A stretch of DNA of 64,000 bases from an uncultured Sutterella sp. Its GTDB lineage: Bacteria; Pseudomonadota; Gammaproteobacteria; Burkholderiales; Burkholderiaceae_F. The DNA lies in the NCBI GenBank assembly GCA_900544345.1, contig UQUR01000002.1, positions 62,001 through 126,000 of the forward strand, written 5' to 3'. The translations under genes were made by a program, and so were the position numbers. The stretch's first letter is position 1; each line of letters begins with the position of its first letter. Below the pieces are notes generated by a model, which was not told the origin of the DNA, did no database searches, and worked only from the letters and a program-made list of their open reading frames with translations. Below are positions 6,975 to 15,605 of this stretch, in pieces.

Positions 6975-9290
6975 CTAGTACAGACTCTTTAAGTGATTCT
7001 GAGCGTTCTGAGCGTCTACTTTCTTCACCCCTTTACCGCGAACATAGCGTTTGTAGGCACCCGTGGGTTCCATGATCCAGGACTGTTCGGTATCAGATAA
7101 TTGCAGACGCAAAATTTCAGTCATGATATTACGTCGAATCTTTTCATTGTCAATCGGGGCAAGCACTTCGATACGACCGTTCAAATTTCGGTTCATCATA
7201 TCCGCGCTCCCAATGTACATTTTTTCATCGCCATTATGGTTAAACCAGTACACTCGGGCGTGTTCCAAGTAACGACCGACAATTGATTTGACTGTGATAT
7301 TTTCAGAAAGCCCTGCAATACCCGGACGCAAGCAGCAAATACCGCGCACCACGCATTCAATCTTAACGCCTGCTATGCTCGCTTTATAAAGTTCGGCAAT
7401 GATGTCACCGTCAACCAATTGATTGCACTTAATGATGATGTGGCCGTTTCCGTGCTCACGATGAAGTTCAACTTCTTCCTGAATGAGTTTAGTAATTGAG
7501 GGACGAAGGCTCTTTGGTGAAACAAAGAGCTTACGATAGTTTTTGATATCACCGCACCCTGTCATGACATTAAACAAATCAGTGACATCGGCACAAATCT
7601 CATCATCGGCTGTAATTAAACCTAAATCCGTGTAAATCTTTGCCGACGATGCGTTGTAGTTACCAGTACCAATATGCACATAGCGCTTAATACCGCCTGC
7701 TTCCCTTCTGACAACCAAACAAAGCTTAGCGTGAATTTTTAAACCGACAAAACCGTAAACGACATTAACACCGGCGCGTTCAAGCTCTTCGGCCCAGTTA
7801 ATATTGCGCTCTTCGTCAAAACGAGCCTTCAATTCAACGACAGCCGTCACTTGTTTACCGCGGCGACGCGCTTCCAAAAGGCTACGGATCACGGGAGAAT
7901 CACTACCGCAACGATAAAGCGTTTGCTTAATAGCCACCACCTTCGGGTCACGGGCGGCCTGATCAATGAAATTTAATACCGCCTGGAATCGATCATATGG
8001 ATGATACAAAACAATATCGCGCTTCTTGATCGCTTCAAAGCAATCTTTTTCGCCGTCAAGCTCTTTGGCGAGCTTAGTCGGATCGGGCTTGTATTGCAGT
8101 TTCGGTCTGTCAATGCAGCCCAAACTCATGAATTCAGAGAAGGCAAGCGGGATCTTTTGCTTATAGATTTGATGAGGCTTAACTTCCAGATGCTCAATCA
8201 AAAGATCAGCCAAACGCACAGGCATACCACGCCCCATCTCCACTCGCACAATGTCGCCAAAACGTCTTTGGTCCACGTAGTCACGAACGGCTGCAAGCAA
8301 ATCATCGGCTTCATCTTCTTCGATTTCACCGTCGGTGTTACGGGTGATTCGGAATTGTCCGGCAGCATTGACTTTGTAGCCAGGGAAAAGTCTGTCCATG
8401 CACTCTTCAATCAGGTCTTCAACCAACACGACATTGAGTTCAGTGTAGTTGGAATCAAAAACCAGTTTAGGATTGATTTCCTCTTTACCTTTTGGCAAGT
8501 AGAGGAAACGCGGCACATTGTTAGGACACTTCAGACGGGCATAACGCACATCGTTTTTATCTTTTTCATTGACCAATTCAATAATGAAATTGATACTAGT
8601 GTTTGAAACTAGTGGGAACGGGTGCCCCGAGTCAATCGCTTGAGGGGTCAGAATCGGGAAAATTTCATTATCAAAATAGTTGCTTAATATTTCACGCTTT
8701 TTCTGAGGCAAGTCGGCATAGTTCACTATGCGAATGGACTGCTTTTCCATTTCAGGCAAAAGGTTCTTTTTCCAAAGATCTTCAGCGACTTCGGTCAAAG
8801 CACGAACTCGGCGCCCAATTTCGGCAAGCTGTCGTCTCGGAGGCAACTTATCGGCCCCCGTTGCCTCTGCTCCGCTTTGGACCTGTTTCCAAACGTTGGC
8901 CACACGGACCATAAAGAATTCATCCAAATTGTTAAAGAAAATGGATAAAAACTTCAAGCGTTCCAAAAGGGGCACTGAAGTATCAGCAGCTTGCTCCAAT
9001 ACCTTTCTATCAAAATCAATCCAATTAATTTCGCGATTGAGATAAAACTCCGGATTGGTAACATCGACGGGTTTGCCGCTTGGAATTTTCGGAACGGGCA
9101 TCAATTTTTTCTGAGGGACACGGCGAACACGTTTTGAAGCTGCCATTGTCTTTTTTGCAGGCACTGTCTTAGCACCTTCCTTTTTATTGATTTCGGTCTT
9201 ATTTTCCACCATTTCACCTGTACGATCGAGTGCAGAAAAGTCCCCCTGACCTTCTGCTACAGTCATTACCGAATCATTCGCCTTGCTCAT
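6975..9290 (-). CDS. ppk1: Polyphosphate kinase 1
   Basis: PPK1 makes inorganic polyphosphate from ATP through a phosphohistidine. The core begins at FYLNREINWIDFDRKVLEQA (about residue 82) and holds IHAKL with the phospho-accepting His520, HIGTGNYN at about 539, and the second active-site histidine in RYLEHARVYWF. At 771 residues it is longer than the usual about 690, because of a roughly 75-residue N-terminal extension rich in Lys/Arg (KKEGAKTVPAKKTMAASKR) and probably disordered. It is the first gene of a two-gene operon with ppx. Direct-repeat Pho-box-like half sites and a small palindrome lie upstream (9331-9390). Confidence 0.96.
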   Translation of the reverse strand: MSKANDSVMTVAEGQGDFSALDRTGEMVENKTEINKKEGAKTVPAKKTMAASKRVRRVPQKKLMPVPKIPSGKPVDVTNPEFYLNREINWIDFDRKVLEQAADTSVPLLERLKFLSIFFNNLDEFFMVRVANVWKQVQSGAEATGADKLPPRRQLAEIGRRVRALTEVAEDLWKKNLLPEMEKQSIRIVNYADLPQKKREILSNYFDNEIFPILTPQAIDSGHPFPLVSNTSINFIIELVNEKDKNDVRYARLKCPNNVPRFLYLPKGKEEINPKLVFDSNYTELNVVLVEDLIEECMDRLFPGYKVNAAGQFRITRNTDGEIEEDEADDLLAAVRDYVDQRRFGDIVRVEMGRGMPVRLADLLIEHLEVKPHQIYKQKIPLAFSEFMSLGCIDRPKLQYKPDPTKLAKELDGEKDCFEAIKKRDIVLYHPYDRFQAVLNFIDQAARDPKVVAIKQTLYRCGSDSPVIRSLLEARRRGKQVTAVVELKARFDEERNINWAEELERAGVNVVYGFVGLKIHAKLCLVVRREAGGIKRYVHIGTGNYNASSAKIYTDLGLITADDEICADVTDLFNVMTGCGDIKNYRKLFVSPKSLRPSITKLIQEEVELHREHGNGHIIIKCNQLVDGDIIAELYKASIAGVKIECVVRGICCLRPGIAGLSENITVKSIVGRYLEHARVYWFNHNGDEKMYIGSADMMNRNLNGRIEVLAPIDNEKIRRNIMTEILRLQLSDTEQSWIMEPTGAYKRYVRGKGVKKVDAQNAQNHLKSLY

Positions 9291-9423
9291 TGATTGTCTC
9301 CGAAATTAAGCACTAAGACTAAAAGCTTCATTTTGACGGAGAAATATGACAAGACAATGAAGATAATCTTAATGTAGCACTATTAGTGCTCCAATCGTTG
9401 TGATTTTTGTTTCAGAAAAAAAT

Positions 9424-9464
9424 AAACCCGCTACGGGCCAACCGAAAGCCAACGTAACGGGTTT
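9424..9464. terminator. Bidirectional terminator after hsp20
   Basis: AAACCCG-c-TACG pairs with CGTA-a-CGGGTTT around a 19-base loop. On the minus strand it is followed by ATTTTTTT, serving the hsp20 gene; on the plus strand AGTTTTTT follows. It separates hsp20 from the ppk promoter. Confidence 0.8.
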
Positions 9465-9502
9465 AGTTTTTTATCGCTGATCAGAGGCAATTCGCTCAAA
9501 AA

Positions 9503-9955
9503 TTATTTGATCAAAATTTGCTTTTGAACGGGCGCTTCAGGAGCCTTCTTCGGGACACTGATCTGAAGGATACCGTTTTCAAACTTCGCTTCAATATCTT
9601 CTTCGCGAACCTGTTCGCCTACATAAAAGCTTCTCGAGCAAGAGCCAGAGTAACGTTCACGACGGATATAGCGGCCAGTCTTTTCTTCTTTTTCGTTGTG
9701 TTCAACACCCTTTTGGGCCGTAATCGTTAGGTAACCGTCCTTCAATTGAGCCTGAATATCTTCTTTCTTAAAGCCAGGCAAATCCACATCCAACTCATAG
9801 CTGCTGTCCGTCTCACGGATATCGGTCTTCATAATACGTGAAGCGTTCTTACCGAAAAGCGGATCGTGTTTACGCTGACCTTCATAAGAGGTCAAACCAA
9901 ACATATTGTCTAAGTCATCAAAAAGGTTCTCACCGTACACAGTAGGAAATAGCAT
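9503..9955 (-). CDS. Hsp20 / alpha-crystallin small heat-shock protein
   Basis: A 150-residue small heat-shock chaperone that holds unfolding proteins. After a short N-terminal arm (MLFPTVYGENLFDDLDNMFG) comes the alpha-crystallin domain, about residues 42-140: ELDVDLPGFKKEDI, DGYLTITA, RRERYSGSCSRSF and the family signature ENGILQISVPK. A C-terminal I-x-I/V-type anchor is seen in KQILIK. The start at 9955 was chosen because GAGGAG lies six bases upstream; the longer frame to 10039 lacks a ribosome site. The leader may fold over this ribosome site (see findings). It forms its own unit, closed by the 9424-9464 terminator. Confidence 0.93.
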   Translation of the reverse strand: MLFPTVYGENLFDDLDNMFGLTSYEGQRKHDPLFGKNASRIMKTDIRETDSSYELDVDLPGFKKEDIQAQLKDGYLTITAQKGVEHNEKEEKTGRYIRRERYSGSCSRSFYVGEQVREEDIEAKFENGILQISVPKKAPEAPVQKQILIK

Positions 9956-10286
9956 CTCAAACTCCTCAATTCTCATCATCGAGGGCAAAGCTATTATGAT
10001 TTCCGTAAGCTTCAGCCTCGAGTATTCTTTCGCTCTCAAGCAGTGCTTTTAAACACTGCTCATCGCTTCCTACTTGCGTATGTGAGTTCTTTTTTCATCA
10101 TTTAAAGATCCAAGATGTATCAAATTGTAACGCTCTTACAAAAAGTAGCTATTTGTCTTTACTCATGACTTATTTTTAAGCAACAACACTTGTATTATTA
10201 GGGACTGGCAAAATTAATTGCTTAAAGCGCCCGAACGCACGTAAGTACGCGTGAGGTCAAGAAAAAAAACAAGCGGAGAAAGAACT
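9956..10286. other. Divergent intergenic region hsp20 / XRE regulator
   Basis: About 330 bases without a gene. It holds the hsp20 leader, including a perfect hairpin (GCAGTG-N8-CACTGC, about 10040-10059), and on the plus strand a TATTAT at 10193-10198 that could be the -10 of the XRE gene. I found no convincing sigma-32 promoter and no small coding frame. Confidence 0.5.
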
Positions 10287-10505
10287 ATGGTTACAACTTT
10301 TGATAAGGAAAAAACCCGTCAATTGCTCACCTATCGTATGGAGCAGGGTTTGACCCAAATGGAAGTGGCAAAACGGATGGGAACGGTACAACCTGCTGTC
10401 GCCCGTCTGGAAGGTAAATTAAGCCGCGGCATTTATCCGTCTGTGACCACCTTGCAAAAATACGCTCAAGCTTTAGGTAAAAATGTTGTCCTGAAGTTTG
10501 AATAG
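10287..10505 (+). CDS. XRE-family helix-turn-helix protein, antitoxin-like
   Basis: A 72-residue Cro/C1-type DNA-binding protein. Its single HTH domain spans about residues 8-65: RQLLTYRMEQGLTQMEVAKR, then MGTVQPAVARLEG (recognition helix) and SVTTLQKYAQALGK. The size and the ending (LGKNVVLKFE) resemble HigA-like antitoxins. The usual toxin partner is not seen on either side; the next gene begins 206 bases later. ATG 10287 is preceded by GGAG; a GTG further up (10251) would extend it but lacks a ribosome site. It could be an orphan antitoxin or a small autonomous repressor. Confidence 0.8.
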   Translation: MVTTFDKEKTRQLLTYRMEQGLTQMEVAKRMGTVQPAVARLEGKLSRGIYPSVTTLQKYAQALGKNVVLKFE

Positions 10506-10711
10506 TCAAAAATGATTTCTCCGGAAACTGTCCGGCTTCTATAAAGCCAATGATCGTTTGTTTTCATTTGCTTTGGTGGGTGGGCAGTTTGACGGTTTTC
10601 ATCAGTACTTAAACTTTCTGACAACTCGAAAACAAACTCCCTTAGCCCGCATCCCTGTTAAAATCCCTCCAAGTCAATATTGTTGCGATAAGTTTCCTGT
10701 TTTCAATTCTT

Positions 10712-11380
10712 ATGGCAGAACATCAAATTAAACTCATCCTGGTTGAAAATGACGCGGGGGTGCGGTTGCGTCTTCAGCGCACTCTGGAGGGTCAACCCGA
10801 TATCCATCTGATCGGTGCAGCGACCACAAAAAGAGAAGCCGATTTATTAATCGCTCAGTTTCCGTTTCAGATGCTAATTGCCGATCTGGATTTGCCTGAC
10901 GGCTTCGGACTTGAATTAATTCGCAAAACAGCCGCTGAGCACACTGATGTAGACATCATGGTACTAGCCGACAGCAATGACGATCCCCATGTGGTGAGCG
11001 CCATTGAGTCTGGTGCAACCGGTTATGTCCTCAAAGATGAAATTGAAACAAGTCTCGTATCAGCCATTCGTCTTTTAGCGGCTGGCGGCTCGCCTGTGAG
11101 TCCAACGGTGGCTAAAAGTGTGCTCAGAGCATTGCGCACTTACACCAACCATTCCATTGAAAAAGCTCCAGCAAACTTACAATCCAACCCTTTATCTGAG
11201 CGCGAAACTGAAATTTTGCAGCTTCTTGCTAAAGGTATGAGTTTTAGCGAAATCGGAGAAATTCTTACAATATCGCCTCATACAGTCACTGCTCATATCA
11301 AAAAAATTTATCGTAAGTTGCAAGTTCATTCTCGCGGTGAAGCCGTATATGAAGCCGCTCAAATGGGCCTAATTCCTTAG
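10712..11380 (+). CDS. NarL/FixJ-family response regulator
   Basis: A 222-residue two-domain regulator. The receiver domain (1-125) has the acidic pair (VENDAG), the phospho-acceptor Asp58 in LIADLDLPDG and Lys108 in YVLKDE; the switch Thr/Ser position is Ala (MVLADS, A86). The LuxR-type HTH (about 157-220) is complete: LSERETEILQLLAKGMS, SEIGEILTISPHTVTAHIKK and IYRKLQVHSRGEAV. It heads a tight plus-strand run with a membrane protein, a Bug receptor, menB and menE (gaps of 4, 11, 28 and 6 bases). This suggests it controls that run or responds to a signal sensed by the membrane partner. No orthodox histidine kinase is adjacent. Confidence 0.9.
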   Translation: MAEHQIKLILVENDAGVRLRLQRTLEGQPDIHLIGAATTKREADLLIAQFPFQMLIADLDLPDGFGLELIRKTAAEHTDVDIMVLADSNDDPHVVSAIESGATGYVLKDEIETSLVSAIRLLAAGGSPVSPTVAKSVLRALRTYTNHSIEKAPANLQSNPLSERETEILQLLAKGMSFSEIGEILTISPHTVTAHIKKIYRKLQVHSRGEAVYEAAQMGLIP

Positions 11381-11384
11381 TTTT

Positions 11385-12281
11385 ATGACAACACCCTTAT
11401 TGTTTAGGTTCTTGGGGCTATCCACACTTGTCATCGCTTTTTGCCTCATGACAGTTATGGCGCATCGCACTAAAGTGCATGCTCAATTAACCCGAATGAT
11501 CGGACTGGGTATTGCCTGTGCACTCATCACCTGCGCTTGGTGGATCAATACATCGACTTTTCAGACATTAAACTTCGCCTCTCAAAGCCTTTCAAGCCTG
11601 CTCTTTTTCGTTATTGGCATTATCTACTCCGGTGCTGTTATGTGCTCACAGTCTGCTGTCAGATGGGCTGGAGCTTTCGCGGCCTGCCTTTTAGTGATTG
11701 TAGGATTTGTGTTGGATGCGCTTTACCACGCTCGGACAACCGATGTCGCTATCGCCTTTGCGATCGATCTTTTAAGTGTGAACTTTTTAGGCCACCTTTT
11801 ACGTGCTCGAGTCAATCAAGCACTACTTCGATCCCCTCAAAAAACGTCTTTGGCTGATGAGCCTTTTGAGGCTCTTACCCGATTGATGAAAAAGTTCCCA
11901 CAGTTAAATCAAGAGGAAGACTTTGTTAACTGCCTGAAATCCATTGACTGTTCCAGTCATCAAGCCAAAGTATTTTTAAACAATGTTTTGGCTCTTAAAA
12001 ATTGCACGGTTGATGTACATTTTGATAACACAATCCCCGCGCAGGCGCTTTTAAACATTTCTTGGCTTTACCGCGAAGTCTTGCACCAGGTTAAAGGACT
12101 TGAAATTTCTACTTTCTCATTAACAAAAAAACAGAGCAGTTTGCTTTTAACACTGATTGCTTCAAACAGAATCGCTTTAACTCATAAAGATCTCTCCCCA
12201 CTTTTTCATTTACAGGCTGATTGTGTTCAAACACATGTAGATGAAAAAGAAATCCGCATTCTATTGGGTATTCGCTTTTAA
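11385..12281 (+). CDS. Membrane protein of unknown function next to response regulator
   Basis: A 298-residue protein with about five hydrophobic segments in the first 140 residues (near 7-25, 37-54, 66-85, 91-110 and 118-137), then a cytoplasmic C-terminal half of about 150 residues. The layout resembles a sensor kinase, and it follows the response regulator by four bases, but I see no phospho-acceptor histidine box, no N box and no G-rich ATP lid. The tail (CSSHQAKVFLNNVLALK, LLNISWLYREVLHQV) could be a strongly decayed or novel transmitter-like module. It lacks the DDxxD motif of MenA despite the nearby men genes. Function unknown. Confidence 0.7.
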   Translation: MTTPLLFRFLGLSTLVIAFCLMTVMAHRTKVHAQLTRMIGLGIACALITCAWWINTSTFQTLNFASQSLSSLLFFVIGIIYSGAVMCSQSAVRWAGAFAACLLVIVGFVLDALYHARTTDVAIAFAIDLLSVNFLGHLLRARVNQALLRSPQKTSLADEPFEALTRLMKKFPQLNQEEDFVNCLKSIDCSSHQAKVFLNNVLALKNCTVDVHFDNTIPAQALLNISWLYREVLHQVKGLEISTFSLTKKQSSLLLTLIASNRIALTHKDLSPLFHLQADCVQTHVDEKEIRILLGIRF

Positions 12282-12292
12282 TCGATTTTTTT

Positions 12293-13264
12293 ATGAAGAA
12301 ACTTTTTATTTTTTCCCTAGCCATTTCTTTGTCCATACCGCTTTATGCACAGGAAACTATCTGGCCCGGCGATAAACCGTTAAGACTCGTCGTACCCTTT
12401 CCAGCCGGAGGTGGAGCTGACATCATCGCCAGAACCATAAGTGAAGAACTATCGAAAAATATCGGTCAAAAAATTATTGTGGAAAATCGAGCTGGCGCAG
12501 GTGGCTCTTTAGGGACTCAATGGGCTTTAAAAGAAAAAAATGACGGAAGAACTTTGATCTATGTCACTAACGGCACTTTGTGCACCAATCCTGCGCTGTA
12601 TCCTAAAGTAGGCTACAACGTCAATCAGGATATCGAACCAGTCGGCCGTCTGACTGATATCACGCTTGTCATGGCGGTCAACCCGAAACGTATGCCAGTA
12701 AAAAGTCTTGACGACTTTCTAAATAAAGCACAGAAAAACACCAAACCTTTAACTTTTTCTTCTTCCGGCAATGGTACCACTAGCCACCTGGCCGGAGTCC
12801 TTTTAGGACAACAAACCGGTTTAACTTTTGAACACATTCCCTATCGAGGCGGTGCGGCCTCTATGACTGATATGTTGGCCGGGCGAATTGACTTTATTAT
12901 CGATGTTGCTCCCAACGTATTGCCACATGTGCAAGCTGCTCGTCTTCTCGCATTAGGTACAGGCTCAAAAAGCATCAAAGAGTCAGACATTACGATTGAA
13001 CCTCTTAAAAACTTAGGCCTTAAAGACTATGAGCTTTTTGCTTGGGACGGTATAGCTGTGAAAAAGGGCACCGCTCATGAAGTTGTGACAAGACTTTCCG
13101 AAGCCATTGAAAAAACTCTGTCAAACGATCGTGTACGTCAACTACTGATTGCCAGAGGCGCTCAACCCGTACAAAGTACCCCAGAAGAATTTTCCCGTTT
13201 TGTTCAATCTGAACAAAAAAAATGGGCTGAGCTTGTTAAAAACTCTCAAACCTCTTTAGACTGA
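12293..13264 (+). CDS. Bug-family periplasmic receptor (tripartite tricarboxylate transport)
   Basis: A 323-residue periplasmic solute receptor. It has a Sec signal peptide (MKKLFIFSLAISLSIPLYA, cleaved before QET), then the family hallmark LRLVVPFPAGGGADIIAR, ENRAGAGGSLG, the beta-strand-helix pattern and FEHIPYRGGAASMTDMLAGRID. Bug receptors bind carboxylates such as citrate, other organic acids or nicotinate, and are highly expanded in Burkholderiales. The TctA/TctB membrane components are not adjacent, which is common for orphan Bug proteins; some act as sensors that deliver ligand to a membrane signalling partner. Its position between a regulator pair and men genes makes such a sensing role conceivable, but this is inference. 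Confidence 0.92.
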   Translation: MKKLFIFSLAISLSIPLYAQETIWPGDKPLRLVVPFPAGGGADIIARTISEELSKNIGQKIIVENRAGAGGSLGTQWALKEKNDGRTLIYVTNGTLCTNPALYPKVGYNVNQDIEPVGRLTDITLVMAVNPKRMPVKSLDDFLNKAQKNTKPLTFSSSGNGTTSHLAGVLLGQQTGLTFEHIPYRGGAASMTDMLAGRIDFIIDVAPNVLPHVQAARLLALGTGSKSIKESDITIEPLKNLGLKDYELFAWDGIAVKKGTAHEVVTRLSEAIEKTLSNDRVRQLLIARGAQPVQSTPEEFSRFVQSEQKKWAELVKNSQTSLD

Positions 13265-13292
13265 TGGGGTTTTAACTTTAGGAAATTGAATC

Positions 13293-14135
13293 ATGGAAAA
13301 CGAACGCGAAATTAAAAAAGCACTTAATTGGCAGCCCGCTGGTGAATTCTCAGATATTTTGTATGACAAAGCCGAAGGCATCGCTAAACTGACAATTAAC
13401 CGCCCCAGAGTTCGAAACGCTTTTCGACCTGAAACGGTCCAGCAACTCTGCCAGGCCTTCTGTGATGCTCGCGAAGATCCCGAAATCGGAGTAATCATAT
13501 TAACAGGTGCAGGTCCCTTAGCTTTTTGTTCCGGCGGAGACCAAAAAGTTCGCGGTAACGGCGGCTACGTCGGAGGAGACGGCGTTCCGCGCTTAAATGT
13601 GCTCGATTTTCAACGCATGATACGAACCTGTCCCAAACCCGTCATCGCCATGGTGGCTGGTTATGCGATCGGGGGCGGACATGTTCTTCACATGCTGTGC
13701 GATCTGACGATTGCAGCCGATAACGCACGATTTGGTCAGACAGGTCCTCGCGTCGGCAGTTTTGACGGCGGCTGGGGTGCCTCCTACATGGCTCGTCTCA
13801 TCGGACAAAAGCGCGCTCGTGAAATGTGGTTCCTTTGCCGACAATATGATGCTCAGCAAGCGCTCCAAATGGGCTTGGTGAACACGGTAGTCCCACTTGA
13901 AGAACTTGAGGTTGAAACGGTGAAGTGGTGCAAAGAAATTCTTGCCAATAGTCCGATTGCCATTCGTTGCCTCAAAGCTGCGCTCAACGCCGATTGTGAC
14001 GGCCAGGCTGGTATCCAGGAGCTAGCTGGGAACGCCACCCTTCTTTACTACATGACCGAAGAAGGCAAAGAAGGCAAGAACGCTTTCCTTGAAAAGCGTC
14101 GTCCAGACTTTAGCAAATTCCCACGTCTACCCTAA
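13293..14135 (+). CDS. menB: 1,4-dihydroxy-2-naphthoyl-CoA synthase
   Basis: A crotonase-fold enzyme that cyclises o-succinylbenzoyl-CoA to dihydroxynaphthoyl-CoA in menaquinone synthesis. Its 280 residues closely follow the E. coli enzyme. Visible are the oxyanion-hole segment FCSGGDQKVRG, PVIAMVAGYAIGGGHVLH, RFGQTGPRVGSFDGGWGASY and the C-terminal YYMTEEGKEGKNAF with PDFSKFPR. It sits six bases before menE and after the Bug receptor, in a regulator-headed run. The other men genes are not in the window. Presence of the pathway implies anaerobic or microaerobic respiration. Confidence 0.96.
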   Translation: MENEREIKKALNWQPAGEFSDILYDKAEGIAKLTINRPRVRNAFRPETVQQLCQAFCDAREDPEIGVIILTGAGPLAFCSGGDQKVRGNGGYVGGDGVPRLNVLDFQRMIRTCPKPVIAMVAGYAIGGGHVLHMLCDLTIAADNARFGQTGPRVGSFDGGWGASYMARLIGQKRAREMWFLCRQYDAQQALQMGLVNTVVPLEELEVETVKWCKEILANSPIAIRCLKAALNADCDGQAGIQELAGNATLLYYMTEEGKEGKNAFLEKRRPDFSKFPRLP

Positions 14136-14141
14136 AGCAAA

Positions 14142-15476
14142 ATGCAGGACGTATTCAGCATTTTTGAAGCAGCCCGCGACTGTCCCGATCAGATCGGGCT
14201 TCGCCGGGCGGGCGAGGACTACACATTTGCGCGTCTGGCAACGCTTACACGCAATACAATTGAGAGGCTCGAAAAAGAAAAAGCCTTACCCGAAGCTGGG
14301 CGCCCCATGATTATTGAGGGTACAAATACGGTTGAAACAATCGTCTTTTTGTATGCGCTTTTAGCCCTAAAGATTCCGGCTTTAATGCTCCATCCAAAGC
14401 TCACAGCAGCTGAGCGACGAGTGCTTTTACAAAGTATCAGGAGCATCACCGCGCCGCTTCCAGAAGATACAGCAGCTATTCTTTTCACATCAGGTACCAC
14501 AGGGCTACCTAAACCAGCCATTATCACCCGCAAAATGCTCAGAGCATCGGCACAAGCCAGTGAAAATAATCTTGGTTGGAAAGACGATGACTGCTGGCAG
14601 CTGTGTATGTCCATCACTCGAATAGGGGGACTTTCTATTCTTACGCGCTGTCTGGCAGCACGCAAAACATTGGCGATTTCACCATTATTTAACCCTAAGT
14701 CCTTCACCGAGGCACTAGTTAAAGACTGTGTAACCATCACAAGCATTGTGCCCACAATGCTTGCCAAAGTATTTGAAGAATACCCTAACTGGACGGCTCC
14801 TAAACACTTGCGTGTTATCCTTTTAGGCGGCTCTTCAGCTAACGATAAACTGCTTGAAAAAGCTCATGCCCAGGGGCTTCCGATCGTAACGACTTACGGG
14901 ATGACAGAAACGTGTTCTCATGTTGTCATGACACCTTATGAAGAACGTTACGGTTTGGTCAAAGGCAGTGGCAAAGTAATCAATACTGCCCAGATTCGTA
15001 TTGAAAACGGGCAGATTGAGGTAAAAAGCCCGATGAATACTCCAGGCTACTGGGGACGCGAGCCGCTAGAAAGTGAGTGGTTTGAGACGGGAGACCTGGG
15101 TGCGTTCGATGAAGACAAAGTTTTACATGTCTATGCCAGACGTCATGATCTGATTTTAAGCGCAGGGGAAAATGTCTACCCGCTTGAAGTTGAAAATATG
15201 CTCACTCGTTCGCCCTTTATCAAAGAGGCACTTGTTGTAGGCGAACCTGATGAAACTTGGGGTGCTATTGTGTGCGCTTTGATTGTTCCTGAAGACGGCA
15301 CTCATCCTAAAGCCGAAGACGTCAGACGTTTTTGTAAAGAAACGCTTTCCGCTTATAAGTGCCCGAGAAAAATTGCTTTTGTTAAGGCTATTCCCCTTAA
15401 CAATGCCGATAAACCCGATCGACGCCCGCAAGTGCTTGAGCACTACACACTCACTACCTTACACTATAAACATTAA
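14142..15476 (+). CDS. menE: o-Succinylbenzoate-CoA ligase
   Basis: A 444-residue adenylate-forming ligase that activates o-succinylbenzoate with ATP and CoA, the step before MenB. It contains the P-loop-like ILFTSGTTGLPKPA (about residue 112), the adenine-binding TTYGMTETCS, the hinge WFETGDLGAFDED, LILSAGENVYPLEVE and the C-terminal catalytic lysine region LSAYKCPRKIAFV. The immediate menB neighbour separates it from generic acyl-CoA ligases. The N-terminal domain is compact and slightly short, as in other MenE proteins. A strong hairpin follows at 15482. Confidence 0.9.
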   Translation: MQDVFSIFEAARDCPDQIGLRRAGEDYTFARLATLTRNTIERLEKEKALPEAGRPMIIEGTNTVETIVFLYALLALKIPALMLHPKLTAAERRVLLQSIRSITAPLPEDTAAILFTSGTTGLPKPAIITRKMLRASAQASENNLGWKDDDCWQLCMSITRIGGLSILTRCLAARKTLAISPLFNPKSFTEALVKDCVTITSIVPTMLAKVFEEYPNWTAPKHLRVILLGGSSANDKLLEKAHAQGLPIVTTYGMTETCSHVVMTPYEERYGLVKGSGKVINTAQIRIENGQIEVKSPMNTPGYWGREPLESEWFETGDLGAFDEDKVLHVYARRHDLILSAGENVYPLEVENMLTRSPFIKEALVVGEPDETWGAIVCALIVPEDGTHPKAEDVRRFCKETLSAYKCPRKIAFVKAIPLNNADKPDRRPQVLEHYTLTTLHYKH

Positions 15477-15481
15477 ATCCT

Positions 15482-15517
15482 AACGATCACGGTACTTTCG
15501 AGATGCCGTGATCGTTT
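15482..15517 (+). terminator. Terminator of the regulator-men run
   Basis: AACGATCACGG pairs with CCGTGATCGTT (11 perfect pairs) five bases after the menE stop. The following run is only moderately T-rich, so strength is uncertain. Confidence 0.7.
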
Positions 15518-15605
15518 GAAAATTGTTTTGACTTGCAACAGAGCTTCTCAAAGGGCTGAGTGCCTCGCTAAGATTAGCCCTAATGAGTTTCTCCTGACAA
15601 AAACT

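Noticed and set aside
10512..10737. A stop-free plus-strand stretch (contains YKANDRLFSFALVGGQFDG) before the response regulator
   Set aside because: Protein-like in parts, but no ATG, no ribosome site, and it runs into the regulator gene; not enough to call a gene or remnant.
15516..15605. TTG-initiated extension of the M48 protease
   Set aside because: Overlaps the preceding terminator and would bury the signal peptide behind 30 residues; GTG 15606 preferred.
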